In this document: piece by piece, positions 34,114 to 43,047 of the stretch
How the letters are laid out: each line of letters starts with the position of its first letter
How positions within the stretch are numbered: position 1 is the stretch's first letter
Source: Cephaloticoccus sp.
GTDB taxonomy: Bacteria; Verrucomicrobiota; Verrucomicrobiia; Opitutales; Opitutaceae
Length of the DNA stretch: 64,000 nucleotides
Direction: 5' to 3'
Assembly (NCBI GenBank): GCA_030833445.1
Contig: JAURHD010000005.1
Span: forward strand, 62,001 to 126,000
Program-made: the position numbers and the translations under genes
Notes under the pieces: generated by a model
What the model saw: the letters and a program-made list of their open reading frames with translations, nothing else
What the model was told of the DNA's origin: nothing
Database searches by the model: none

Positions 34114-34866
34114 ATGGGTGCAGAAAAAAAACGACTCGACGAACTTCTGGTCGCTCGCGGGCTGGCAGATTCACGCTCCCAGGCCAAGGCCTTGATCATG
34201 AGCGGTCGTGTGCTTCGGGGCACCGAACGCCTGGATAAGCCGGGCAAGGATTTCCCTATCGATACCGATCTGACGGTCGAGCAACCACCCCGATTCGTCA
34301 GCCGTGGCGGAGAAAAATTAGCGGCCGCGGTGGAGAAGTTTCAGCTCAATCTGACCGGAGCGCATGTTTTGGATGTGGGTGCCTCAACCGGTGGGTTTAC
34401 AGATTGCGCTTTGCAAGCCGGTGCAGCCGACGTGGTATGCGTGGATGTGGGCCGGGCCCAATTACACGGCAAATTGCTGGCTGATAATCGCGTGACCAAT
34501 CTGGAAAAGATTAATGCCCGTCACTTGAAACTGGGTGACCTACCTCGCGACGACTTCGATGCACTCGTCATGGATCTTTCCTTTATATCCCTCAAAAGCG
34601 TGTTGCCGGCCGTCTGGCCGTTTTTAATTCCAAACGGCGTCCTGGTAGCCCTCGTTAAACCCCAGTTTGAGGCCGGCAAGACGGTCGTCGATCGAGGCCA
34701 TGGCGTAATTCACGATACAGAGGTGCAGGAGGCCGTGTTGGCGGATGTGCGGGACTTCGCCTTGGCTGAGCTACCCGCCAGTCATTTGATCGGGACGATG
34801 GATTCACCAATCACGGGAACCGATGGTAATCGCGAATTCCTGCTCTGTCTTAAAAAGCGAGAATGA
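34114..34866 (+). CDS. tlyA: TlyA family rRNA 2'-O-methyltransferase
   Basis: 250 residues. An S4 RNA-binding domain ([20 protein letters not shown]) is followed by a FtsJ/RrmJ-type methyltransferase with [29 protein letters not shown] (AdoMet loop), [10 protein letters not shown] and LVKPQFEAG. The K-D-K pattern of 2'-O-methyltransferases is recognisable. TlyA methylates cytidines in 16S and 23S rRNA. Length matches the family. It precedes nadK on the same strand. Confidence 0.93.
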   Translation: MGAEKKRLDELLVARGLADSRSQAKALIMSGRVLRGTERLDKPGKDFPIDTDLTVEQPPRFVSRGGEKLAAAVEKFQLNLTGAHVLDVGASTGGFTDCALQAGAADVVCVDVGRAQLHGKLLADNRVTNLEKINARHLKLGDLPRDDFDALVMDLSFISLKSVLPAVWPFLIPNGVLVALVKPQFEAGKTVVDRGHGVIHDTEVQEAVLADVRDFALAELPASHLIGTMDSPITGTDGNREFLLCLKKRE

Positions 34867-34905
34867 ACTGGCGCCAAAGCGGGATCGGAACGACCTTATC
34901 CACGC

Positions 34906-35757
34906 ATGAAACCCATCCGTAAACTTGCCTTCGTCGTAAACGAGGAAAAGTCCGGTGCACCGGAAATTGCCCGGACACTGGTTGCCGCTGCACGCAACGC
35001 CGGGGTCAAACTAAAGCAAACGACACGCTTCCCCATCCCCCGCGGTTATTTGGATGGTTATGACGCTTGCTGCGTCATTGGTGGCGACGGCACTTTATTG
35101 GGAGTAGCCAGAGAATCAGCCCGATCCAAAGTTCCGATTATCGGGGTTAACCGAGGCAGTCTGGGTTTCCTGACGACATTCTCAGCGGAAGAGGCCAGGT
35201 CCGGATTTTCCGAGTTACTCGCCGGACGATTCCACATCGATAATCGGGCCATGCTGGATTGCTCAACGGGTCCAGGGTCGCACGATCTGGCTTTGAACGA
35301 TGTGTTGATCAAAGATCAAATCAACTCACGCATCGTTCGCCTTGAGGTTTATGCCGGCAAGGAACTGGTGACCAACTACACTTGCGACGGTTTGATATTT
35401 TCGACGCCAACGGGTTCCACCGCCTATAATCTGTCGGCCGGTGGTCCCATCATTCACCCGGATGCCGGGGTGATTGCCATGACGCCGATTTGTCCACACA
35501 CCCTGAGCAATCGCTCCATCATTTTCCGCGAAGGAGTGAAATTACGGGTAATCAATCGCACGCCCAGCTCCCGGCTACTCGTGGCCATGGATGGTCAGCG
35601 TAATTTGAAGGTGGGCATGGATTCACCCATCGAGATCACCATTTCAAAACTTCGACTGCCTCTGGCCCAGAAAACGGATTACTCCCACTTCTCAGTCGTG
35701 CGCACAAAATTGAAGTGGAGTGGCGACTTGGTGGATCGTTCTGTTGCGCAAAAATAA
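34906..35757 (+). CDS. nadK: NAD kinase
   Basis: 283 residues. Diagnostic NAD kinase segments: VIGGDGTLLGVARES (GGDGT), IIGVNRGSLGFLT, ALNDVLIKDQ (NE/D motif), STPTGSTAYNLSAGGPIIHP and LSNRSIIF. It phosphorylates NAD+ to NADP+ in the cytoplasm. The stop is three bases before the hairpin that ends the convergent EF-hand transcript. Confidence 0.95.
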   Translation: MKPIRKLAFVVNEEKSGAPEIARTLVAAARNAGVKLKQTTRFPIPRGYLDGYDACCVIGGDGTLLGVARESARSKVPIIGVNRGSLGFLTTFSAEEARSGFSELLAGRFHIDNRAMLDCSTGPGSHDLALNDVLIKDQINSRIVRLEVYAGKELVTNYTCDGLIFSTPTGSTAYNLSAGGPIIHPDAGVIAMTPICPHTLSNRSIIFREGVKLRVINRTPSSRLLVAMDGQRNLKVGMDSPIEITISKLRLPLAQKTDYSHFSVVRTKLKWSGDLVDRSVAQK

Positions 35758-35783
35758 AAAGACTCCGGTCTAAAACCGGAGTC
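35755..35783 (-). terminator. Intrinsic terminator of the EF-hand gene
   Basis: GACTCCGGT and ACCGGAGTC (9 bp, loop CTAAA on the plus strand) at 35761-35783. Leftward, the hairpin is followed directly by TTTTTATTTTT, a clear U-tract. Rightward there is no T-run, so it is mainly for the leftward transcript. Confidence 0.8.
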
Positions 35784-35805
35784 TATAGAAGGCCCTCCAA
35801 GATAT

Positions 35806-36174
35806 TTATTTGGCGTCCTTCGCTGCTTTCATTGCGTCGCGTTCGGCCTTTTCAGCATCACGCTCGGCTTTGCGGGCAGATTTTTCCGCCTTCCGATCAG
35901 CTATAATTTTAGCCCGTTCGTCCTTGTTGATTTTTCCGTCCTTGTTCTCGTCGTATTTTTCGAGTTCCTCGGCCCGTCGTGCCTCACGGGCCTCATTGGC
36001 GGCAGCTTTACCCGCCGCTTTTTCATCATCACTGATGACACCATCATTATTGGTGTCGTATTTCCTTAACATCTCCTTCGAAGGCGCCTTAGCTTCCTCC
36101 GCCCGACCACTAACCACAAATGCCAACGCGAAAAGCGGAAGCATGCAGAATAATATAGGGGTTATTTTTTTCAT
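35806..36174 (-). CDS. Exported EF-hand protein
   Basis: 122 residues. A signal peptide (FCMLPLFALAFVVSGRA, cleavage before EEAK) is followed by two EF-hand loops, DTNNDGVISDDE and DENKDGKINKDE, each with Asp at positions 1, 3 and 5 and Glu at 12. The C-terminal third is a Lys/Ala/Asp/Glu helix with repeated KAERDAE. Calcium binding in the periplasm is likely. It has its own promoter and terminator. The frame is more AT-rich at its 5' edge than neighbours. Confidence 0.85.
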   Translation of the reverse strand: MKKITPILFCMLPLFALAFVVSGRAEEAKAPSKEMLRKYDTNNDGVISDDEKAAGKAAANEAREARRAEELEKYDENKDGKINKDERAKIIADRKAEKSARKAERDAEKAERDAMKAAKDAK

Positions 36175-36183
36175 GACATTTAT

Positions 36184-36212
36184 ATTATCTAATTTTTGAT
36201 AAATCTGAGCAA
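36184..36212 (-). promoter_or_regulatory. Candidate promoter of the EF-hand gene
   Basis: Leftward -35 TTGCTC (36212-36207) and -10 GATAAT (36189-36184) with 17-base spacing, ending ten bases before the ATG. The flank is very AT-rich. The transcript would have almost no leader. Confidence 0.5.
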
Positions 36213-36217
36213 GTATA

Positions 36218-37012
36218 TTAGCCTCCTATATCAAGTAAGGTGATCAACCCATCCCGAACTCGGGACAATCCCTTATAGGCAGCCACCTCTCTGGGCATGG
36301 TGCGCAAGGCACGAATCAGACCTTGAGCGACAATATCATCTTTTCGCAAATCATCCAACCGGTGCAGTGCGATACGAATGGCAAACATCACCCCATTATT
36401 TTTGGGCAAAGAAACCAAGGCCTGATGTTCTACTCTTAGCCACATTCGATCCAAATGGACTGGCAGTCCAGGTGGTGCGATGCGCCGGTTTGGATGCAAG
36501 TTTAGTTCATCGGTCGCCGCGATGCCCCAATTATCACGACGGAAAGCCAACCCTGGCTTCAGGCCAGCCAAGAACTGATCAATCGCCCGGCCTATCGCAG
36601 GATTCAATCCCGGGACGATGCCATGAATCGATTCAAGCGTCAGACCCAATTTTTCTTCGAGTGCCCAGCCCGTCGGAAAACAGAGCGACCCTCCCCTTAA
36701 TCTGAAACGCCCTTCAAAATCTTGAGACAGAAACAAGATATCCGGCTCCCAGCTTCCGGCCAACTCGACCACATCAGTGACATTGGGCAGTCCCCACGTC
36801 TGCCCCATTTCATTCGCTTCGGCCAACAACGACATCCCCTCGGGAGTAAGCGAGGCGTAGACACCTGCATCCTGTTTAAGGCAGCGCACTCTTTCGGCCA
36901 GAATACCACCCGTGGTATCGGCTGACTGAAAGAAATCTATCGGAGCTCCTTTCCACATGGTCATACGAAACCCGTAATCCTGATCGGGAAATAGCTCCCG
37001 GAGTTGGTTCAT
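36218..37012 (-). CDS. DUF3445 / heme-dependent oxidative N-demethylase-like protein
   Basis: 264 residues. Segments LCFPTGWALEEKLGLTLESIHG with VPGLNPAIGRAI, a central DNWGI and LRVEHQALVSLPKNNGVMFAIRI match the DUF3445 family, which includes the heme subunit of an oxidative dimethylamine N-demethylase. No partner subunits (flavin or iron-sulfur) are adjacent, so the substrate and electron source are unknown. It overlaps the end of the M16 peptidase gene by four bases. Confidence 0.78.
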   Translation of the reverse strand: MNQLRELFPDQDYGFRMTMWKGAPIDFFQSADTTGGILAERVRCLKQDAGVYASLTPEGMSLLAEANEMGQTWGLPNVTDVVELAGSWEPDILFLSQDFEGRFRLRGGSLCFPTGWALEEKLGLTLESIHGIVPGLNPAIGRAIDQFLAGLKPGLAFRRDNWGIAATDELNLHPNRRIAPPGLPVHLDRMWLRVEHQALVSLPKNNGVMFAIRIALHRLDDLRKDDIVAQGLIRALRTMPREVAAYKGLSRVRDGLITLLDIGG

Positions 37013-39567
37013 GGCCTGACGGTCAACTGGATGCGATTCTTCCGGATAAAGTAGGAGCGCACAAACCGCACCAGATCCCGTATTTTGACGGCATCGATTC
37101 GTTCATCATAGTTTTTCCAGTCATTCACCGGCAGGCCATACAAGACATTCAGCGCCGCCTGCATGGCCCGGGCGGAATTGGTCTGCATTCCCATCCGATG
37201 AGCAGCTTTCAAACGAATCTGACAGCGCTTGAACTCGGCGAGAGTAACTTTGCCCCCACCCACTCGCGCAATTTCTGCGGCGATTTCCCGGAAAACTGCC
37301 TTCTCACTATCAGGCGCTGTCCCCGCGTAGAAGTAAAACATAGCCGTATCCAGACCGATCAGCCGGGAAGATCGCACATAATAAGCCAGACCCAGTTCAT
37401 CCCGCACTCGTTCGAATAAACGGGAGGACATGCCACTGAATAGCTCATCCATCACTTCACTGATATAGAAATCCGGGGACAAAAGAACGGGGCCCGGATA
37501 GGCTTCAAAGAGCACTGCCTGTTGTCGGGGCAGTTTTTCCACAAATTGACCCGTTTCAGCAGGCTGTTTAAAGGCACCGCCCTTGGGGACCAACTTACCT
37601 GCTTTTAATTTTTTCAGGAATTTTTGGCAGGACTTCTCAATCCTACCCGGCTCGAAATCACCGGTGACAACAAGCACGCTGTTACTGGCACAAATCAATT
37701 GCCGGTGAAGCACCGCAAGATCTCGCGCGGTGATGGCCGCGACTCCCTTTTCATCTCCATTGGCATCGATGCCGAAGGGATGCCCCCCGAAGAATTTTTG
37801 CCGTAACAATTTACCGCCAAAACTGACCACATTATCACGGTCTTCCTTTATGCCGGCCAGTTGGGCATCACGTTCGATGGCCAGAGTGGCCGCGCGAAAT
37901 GCGGGGTGCAACACAGCATCCGCCAGCACCTCAAGCGCCAGATCGAAATCAGTAGGCAGGACTTCCAAGGCCAGACCGAAGGTATTATTGCCTGAAAATG
38001 AACTGAAAGTGCCACCGACATCCTCAATTTTGCGGGCAACTGCCGCCGCGGTGAGATGCTGGGTATCTTTGGTTAACAACGTCGCAAGCAAAGCCGTGAT
38101 TCCACGGCGATCCGACGGCTCGTAGCGTGGACCACCCAGGCAACAGAGTCGCAGATGGATTTTGGGCAAGGACTTATCCGGCTGTAATACCAAGCGGGCG
38201 CCATTGGCCATTTCGATCAGCTGACAATCCTTCAAAGGCGAAACCGTGGCCGCTGCCCTAGCATCTGCAGTTCCACTTGTTTCCGGATTCAACGATACGC
38301 TGGTGCAGTTGCTTTCCTGCAGGTAAAGTTTCAATACACGTTGAATATCGCGGGGGCCCAACGACGTCAGACGCTGAAAATAAGTCTGACTGAAATTTAA
38401 ATCGCCGACCACGACTTCGGCCATACCCAGTCGTGAGGCCATCCCACTGACCGTTTTCCGACTGTTGATTTCCGCCACCATGAGCTGGCGCACCGCCTTG
38501 CGCAAATCAGCTTGGGCAAATCCACAACGGCTCAATCGTTGTAGTTCGCTCCTGATGGCCGCAGCGGCAGCCTCACGCTTATCGCCGTCACTGAGATAAG
38601 AAATATAGAAGAGGCCGGTTGTTCCGGGATTCCAACTAGTCGCATCCACTGAGTGCACTAATCCGGTCCGCTCACGAACCCGTTGCCAAAGCACGGAGCT
38701 ATCGCCCGCGCCTAGTATCATGGCCAGCACATCCAAGGCCGGTGTGTCCGCATGAGTCAGTCCCGGAATTTGCCATGCTAGGCCCGCCCGTGACAGTTCA
38801 ACTTTCTCATAACGATGGAGTTCACGTGCGGCCAATTGAGCCGGTTCATCCGGCACCAATACAGGGGCCAAACCCGCCCTGTTTCCCGCGAAGTGCTTTT
38901 CTACCGCCTGTTGCACGGAGACAACATCCACCGCCCCCACCACGACAACCACGAGATTGTTCGGGACATATCGTGCGCGGTAATAGGCCATCAGTTCCCG
39001 TCTGGTTATAGTGCTGAAGACGTCCCGATATCCTATGATCGGATGAGCGTAGGGATGGGCGCGAAAGGCGGTGGCAAACAGACTCTCCCCCAAGCGCTGA
39101 TCAGGTTCGTCCTGACCCATGGCAATTTCACGCAGGATGACATCCTTCTCCTTTTTAACTTCATCGGCGGGCAAGGTGGAATGCAGCACCATATCTCCAA
39201 GAATATCCAACGCCATGGCTGTATGTTCGGCGGGGATATCGATGTAATATACTGTGCGATCAAAAGTAGTGTAAGCGTTCATCTGCCCACCACAGGCCTG
39301 CACGCTGGTGCTTAACTCGCGACCGGAACGCCGTGAAGTGCCCTTGAAGAGCATGTGTTCAAGATAATGCGAAAGTCCCGCACCCAATTGATCACCCTCA
39401 TGAATACTGCCTGTCTTTACCCAAACCTGCACGGAGGCCAACGCCGTGTGGTAATCCGGTTTTACCAACAGGGTAAGACCACTAGGCAGGATGGTTCTGA
39501 CGGTATCATTAGTCCAAAGCGATTTCAGTAACGATAGGTCCGCAGGGGCGGATTGCACAGTGGGCAT
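37009..39567 (-). CDS. M16 family zinc metallopeptidase, two-unit
   Basis: 852 residues consisting of two M16 halves in one chain. The N-terminal half has the inverted zinc motif in GLSHYLEHMLFKGT (H-x-x-E-H) and the downstream Glu region. The C-terminal half (from about residue 440) lacks the motif and is the inactive clamp half. No clear signal peptide is visible. M16 enzymes degrade short peptides or leader sequences in a closed chamber. It is downstream of the TIGR04138-like gene and overlaps the DUF3445 gene. Confidence 0.92.
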   Translation of the reverse strand: MPTVQSAPADLSLLKSLWTNDTVRTILPSGLTLLVKPDYHTALASVQVWVKTGSIHEGDQLGAGLSHYLEHMLFKGTSRRSGRELSTSVQACGGQMNAYTTFDRTVYYIDIPAEHTAMALDILGDMVLHSTLPADEVKKEKDVILREIAMGQDEPDQRLGESLFATAFRAHPYAHPIIGYRDVFSTITRRELMAYYRARYVPNNLVVVVVGAVDVVSVQQAVEKHFAGNRAGLAPVLVPDEPAQLAARELHRYEKVELSRAGLAWQIPGLTHADTPALDVLAMILGAGDSSVLWQRVRERTGLVHSVDATSWNPGTTGLFYISYLSDGDKREAAAAAIRSELQRLSRCGFAQADLRKAVRQLMVAEINSRKTVSGMASRLGMAEVVVGDLNFSQTYFQRLTSLGPRDIQRVLKLYLQESNCTSVSLNPETSGTADARAAATVSPLKDCQLIEMANGARLVLQPDKSLPKIHLRLCCLGGPRYEPSDRRGITALLATLLTKDTQHLTAAAVARKIEDVGGTFSSFSGNNTFGLALEVLPTDFDLALEVLADAVLHPAFRAATLAIERDAQLAGIKEDRDNVVSFGGKLLRQKFFGGHPFGIDANGDEKGVAAITARDLAVLHRQLICASNSVLVVTGDFEPGRIEKSCQKFLKKLKAGKLVPKGGAFKQPAETGQFVEKLPRQQAVLFEAYPGPVLLSPDFYISEVMDELFSGMSSRLFERVRDELGLAYYVRSSRLIGLDTAMFYFYAGTAPDSEKAVFREIAAEIARVGGGKVTLAEFKRCQIRLKAAHRMGMQTNSARAMQAALNVLYGLPVNDWKNYDERIDAVKIRDLVRFVRSYFIRKNRIQLTVRP

Positions 39568-39597
39568 AGGTAGGGAAAGAAGATACTAGACAGCCAA

Positions 39598-40029
39598 TCA
39601 GGCAACCTTACGGGTCGCTTTGCCCAGTCGGGGCGATAACTTGGGCAAAAAGGGTCGGATAAAGGCCTCTTCAAAGGTGTAGATCTCATTAAAATCCTCC
39701 ACCTTATCGCTATCAGTTTTACTGAAAACGTTATACTCAATCAGGTTGAATACGATGGCCCCGAAGTCACGACAACGGGTGATCCCCCACGCGTTTAAGA
39801 CCGTTTTGGCCATGGGACCAAATTGGTCCAATGCATAGATCCGCATCCCTTCAAGTAGTTCTGCTCCAGTTACATGGAACGACCGCCCCGCGCGTTTGGC
39901 ATCGAGTTTGCGGAGTTCCTTCACTGTATGATCCAAGGCCTGCCGGACAAAATCATAGGCCTTTTTGGCGTAACGAGGGTCCTCTTTGCAGATAAGGTCG
40001 ATGATTTCAGTAAAATCCAGTTCGGGCAT
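39598..40029 (-). CDS. TIGR04138-like Verrucomicrobia/Planctomycetes protein
   Basis: 143 residues from the ATG at 40029. The sequence has ICKEDPRYAKKAYDFVRQAL, HVTGAELLEGMRIYALDQFG, GITRCRDFGAIVFNLIEYNV and FNEIYTFEEAF, which I recognise as the Minf_1886/TIGR04138 family restricted mainly to Planctomycetes and Verrucomicrobia. Function unknown. It supports placement of the window in the PVC group. Divergent from the Fur-like gene. Confidence 0.75.
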   Translation of the reverse strand: MPELDFTEIIDLICKEDPRYAKKAYDFVRQALDHTVKELRKLDAKRAGRSFHVTGAELLEGMRIYALDQFGPMAKTVLNAWGITRCRDFGAIVFNLIEYNVFSKTDSDKVEDFNEIYTFEEAFIRPFLPKLSPRLGKATRKVA

Positions 40030-40086
40030 AGTAATGGGCAAATTGCTACCACAGCCCCAAGTCGCACGCAATCTATGACGTCGGTA

Positions 40087-40096
40087 AGAATATTCT
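40087..40096. promoter_or_regulatory. Palindrome AGAATATTCT between divergent genes
   Basis: A perfect 10-base palindrome in the 153-base divergent region between the TIGR04138-like gene and the Fur-like regulator. It does not match the 19-base Fur box or the PerR box. An autoregulatory operator is possible. Confidence 0.25.
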
Positions 40097-40182
40097 GTGG
40101 CCCTGCCGTCAACATTGGGTAAAATTGCCTAGTAATTTCCCCTCGTCACAAGTGCCATCAATTGGCAGCATTCAGGCAACAA

Positions 40183-40704
40183 ATGATAGCTTCCACCCAA
40201 ACCAATCAACCCCTAGCTCCGATTCAACAACCTGATCATAACGATCAATCACTGGAGCAGGTATTCGTTCAACTACGTAACGCCGGTTTAAGAATCACTC
40301 AACCTAGAGTTGCGATTCTTACGGCCCTGATGAAACGGGATCAACCTACAAGCATAGAGCAAATTCATGGCGACTTGGCGGATGGCTCGTGCGACTTGGT
40401 TACCGTTTATCGCTGCTTGGCCGCGTTTGAGGAAATCGGGCTCGTGCGCCGTTCTTTTTTCCACAATGGCACCAGTCTCTACGAAATCAGTTCGGACGAT
40501 GGAGCCCGTTATCATATCGTAAGCAAAAAGACGCGTGAAGTTAAAACCCTTGATGCGGAATCGACCGAGGAATTACGCGCAGCTGTCGCAAAAATTGAAA
40601 ATAAATTGCGCAGTCTTGGGTATACCGAAGTCGGCCATGTGGTTGAATTCTTCGCGGAATCGGCGTCAGCCTCTAGACTAAGCCAGGAAGCTCGCCCGAT
40701 ATAA
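40183..40704 (+). CDS. Fur-family transcriptional regulator lacking the CxxC site
   Basis: 173 residues from the ATG at 40183 (AGG eight bases upstream; a TTG at 40162 is less likely). The winged-helix part is typical: LRNAGLRITQPRVAILTAL and LVTVYRCLAAFEEIGLV. The metal region differs: where Fur has a His cluster and C-x-x-C, this reads RYHIVSKKTREVKTL, with one His and no Cys pair. No second CxxC is found at the C-terminus. It may therefore lack structural zinc and sense a different cue. It faces the superoxide dismutase gene across a terminator. Confidence 0.88.
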   Translation: MIASTQTNQPLAPIQQPDHNDQSLEQVFVQLRNAGLRITQPRVAILTALMKRDQPTSIEQIHGDLADGSCDLVTVYRCLAAFEEIGLVRRSFFHNGTSLYEISSDDGARYHIVSKKTREVKTLDAESTEELRAAVAKIENKLRSLGYTEVGHVVEFFAESASASRLSQEARPI

Positions 40705-40729
40705 CCCCTGCACAGATTTCAGTATTGCG

Positions 40730-40758
40730 GGTGCGAATCTCCTATTCGCACCTTTTTT
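40730..40758 (+). terminator. Intrinsic terminator after Fur-like gene
   Basis: GGTGCGAAT and ATTCGCACC (9 bp, five-base loop) followed by TTTTTT, 25 bases after the stop. A textbook rho-independent terminator on the plus strand. Confidence 0.9.
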
Positions 40759-40788
40759 GTGTCCGCGTAATTCAGGGCATCTCTGAGT

Positions 40789-41529
40789 TCAAACTGTCTC
40801 CAGAAAATTGATCCCAGCCTGATCCCAATTTACAATATTCCAGAATGCCTGCACGTAGTCGGCCCGACGATTCTGATAATTCAGGTAGTAAGCGTGCTCC
40901 CAGACATCCAGCCCCAATATCGGAGTAGCCCCTTCACTTAGTGGCGAATCTTGATTTTCTGTGGAATGGATTTTCAGCCTGCCATCGACCACCGAAAGCC
41001 ATGCCCAGCCGCTGCCAAATCGATGCATAGCGGCATTGGAAAATTCAGTCACAAAGGACTGAAATGATCCAAATGTGCGATCGATGCTTTGGGCCAATTT
41101 TCCCACTGGCGCCCCCCCACCCTTGGGGCTGATCACCTGCCAAAACAGGCTGTGATTGGCATGTCCGCCAACATTGTTGCGCACAGTGGTGCGTAGCGCC
41201 ACGGGTAAAAACTCAAGATCGGAGAGCAACTGTTGGGCAGTCATACCCTGTAAATCGGGATAATCCACCAAAGCTTTGTTCGCGTTGTTAACATAGCCTT
41301 GGTGATGCTTGTCATGGTGAATTTGCATTGTCCGAGTATCGATATGCGGCTCCAAGGCGGCATAATCATAGGCCAGCGGCGGCAGGACGAACGGCTGTTG
41401 CAACGACAGCCTCACGGTTGGCTCTGCTCTGCCGATTTTCGATGGAACCAAACCCATTCCGGCCAAGGCGGCTCCCGCGCCCAACGTTTTGATCACTTCC
41501 CGACGCGTAAACGTTATTTGTGGCTTCAT
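40789..41529 (-). CDS. sodA: Tat-exported Mn-type superoxide dismutase
   Basis: 246 residues. A twin-arginine signal ([20 protein letters not shown], Arg9-Arg10) precedes a complete Mn/Fe SOD. Metal ligands are His in MQIHHDKHH, His in [10 protein letters not shown], and Asp and His in [17 protein letters not shown] and the GGG of the P-x-GGG-x-P segment favour the Mn type over Fe. Most bacterial SODs of this family are cytoplasmic; Tat export of a folded metalloenzyme would place it in the periplasm. It lies 51 bases downstream of gatB. Confidence 0.9.
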   Translation of the reverse strand: MKPQITFTRREVIKTLGAGAALAGMGLVPSKIGRAEPTVRLSLQQPFVLPPLAYDYAALEPHIDTRTMQIHHDKHHQGYVNNANKALVDYPDLQGMTAQQLLSDLEFLPVALRTTVRNNVGGHANHSLFWQVISPKGGGAPVGKLAQSIDRTFGSFQSFVTEFSNAAMHRFGSGWAWLSVVDGRLKIHSTENQDSPLSEGATPILGLDVWEHAYYLNYQNRRADYVQAFWNIVNWDQAGINFLETV

Positions 41530-41580
41530 GCCTGCAACTTAGCCGGATAACCACAATTCGCAAGCCACTCCTCGGCACAC

Positions 41581-43041
41581 TTACGCCCCGTTCAGGAGTC
41601 GCCGCAGAGTTTCATCGACCAATTTCGGATTCGCCTTGCCCCGCGACGCCTTCATCACGGGCCCCTTAAATGCATTGATGGCACTCTCTTTGCCCGCTTT
41701 GAACTCGGCCAAGGCCTTGGCATTTGCCGCAATGGCATCACGACACCACTGCTCCAGTTCAGTGTTGTCCGTTGGTTCTGCCTTAAGATTCATCCGTTCA
41801 GCGACAATGGCCGGGGATTCACCCGAACTGAACACTGCCACGAATAGTTCCTTGGCTGCATTGGTCAGGACTGTGCCAGCTTCAATCAAGCCAACCAACT
41901 CCGCCACATGGGCAGGCTGTATTTTCGCTTCACGCAGAGTCTGCTTGGCCGCGCCGAGTTCGCGCAACAGGTCGTTCACGATCCAGTTGCCCACGGCCTG
42001 AGCCTTAGACACGCCAGCCAGTTTAACTGCTTCCTCAAAGAAATCTGCCAACGGCCGGTCCCAGACCAACACAGATGTGATGGTATAGGGCAGCTGGTAA
42101 TCCTCAAAAAAACGGCGTTGCTTCGCAAAGGGCAGTTCAGGGCAGGACAAAGCGATGCGCGACTTCCATTCCTCATCTACCTTGACTGGCATGAGATCTG
42201 GATCGGGGAAATAGCGGTAGTCATGTGCCATTTCCTTGCTGCGCAGGGACTGGGATGCGCCGCTCACACCATCATAGTCACGCGTTTCCTGAACGATGAT
42301 ACCCCCGGATTCCAGGACCCCGATCTGTCGTTTGATCTCGTATGCGATGCCATCGCGCACATAGGAAATCGAGTTCAAATTCTTCAGCTCAACCTTAACG
42401 CCGAGTTCCGTTTGCCCGATCGGCCGGATCGAAATATTGGCGTCACAACGGAGCTGGCCTTTCTCCATGTCGCAATCAGAGATGTCGCCCTGAATCATAA
42501 CGGCCCGTAGCGCGGTCAGGTAGGCATAGGCTTCCTCGGCACTTGCGATCGCCGGATCTGAAACAATTTCCATCAACGGTGTGCCGGCTCGATTGTAGTC
42601 CACTAGTGATTCGTGCAACCTGTGGTTTAGTTTGCCAACGTCCTCCTCGAGATGAATGCGGGTCAGTGGAATCACCTTGTGCTCACCCATGAGATTACGG
42701 GCGGCCCCGGGTAATTCGATCTCCACTCCGCCACCGATACAGATCGGCTGGTCGTATTGGGATATCTGATAATTTTTGGGTGAATCAGGGTAGAAATAAT
42801 TTTTTCGATCCCATTTACAAACCGGCGCAATCTCACATCCCAGCATCAGGCCGGCTTTGATGATCGCATCGAGTGCCGCCTTGTTCATGACCGGTAATGT
42901 GCCCGGCAACGCCAGCACCACGGGATCCGTCAGGGTATTTTCTGGATGACCATACCCCGTTGCCACCCGGGTGAATATTTTGGACTCGGTGCGAACCTGC
43001 ACATGCACTTCAAGCCCGATGACTGCTTCATATTTGGACAT
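41581..43041 (-). CDS. gatB: Asp/Glu-tRNA(Asn/Gln) amidotransferase subunit B
   Basis: 486 residues. It opens YEAVIGLEVHVQV, has FYPDSPKNYQISQYDQPIC, the LTRIHLEEDVGKL segment, VDYNRAGTPLMEIVSDP and a C-terminal YqeY-like tail. GatB binds the tRNA and activates the misacylated Glu or Asp. It closes the pheST-gatCAB run, six bases after gatA. Length is normal. Confidence 0.97.
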   Translation of the reverse strand: MSKYEAVIGLEVHVQVRTESKIFTRVATGYGHPENTLTDPVVLALPGTLPVMNKAALDAIIKAGLMLGCEIAPVCKWDRKNYFYPDSPKNYQISQYDQPICIGGGVEIELPGAARNLMGEHKVIPLTRIHLEEDVGKLNHRLHESLVDYNRAGTPLMEIVSDPAIASAEEAYAYLTALRAVMIQGDISDCDMEKGQLRCDANISIRPIGQTELGVKVELKNLNSISYVRDGIAYEIKRQIGVLESGGIIVQETRDYDGVSGASQSLRSKEMAHDYRYFPDPDLMPVKVDEEWKSRIALSCPELPFAKQRRFFEDYQLPYTITSVLVWDRPLADFFEEAVKLAGVSKAQAVGNWIVNDLLRELGAAKQTLREAKIQPAHVAELVGLIEAGTVLTNAAKELFVAVFSSGESPAIVAERMNLKAEPTDNTELEQWCRDAIAANAKALAEFKAGKESAINAFKGPVMKASRGKANPKLVDETLRRLLNGA

Positions 43042-43047
43042 CGCGGT

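Noticed and set aside
41908-42510. Rightward 200-codon frame
   Set aside because: Shadow of gatB, whose motifs are unambiguous.
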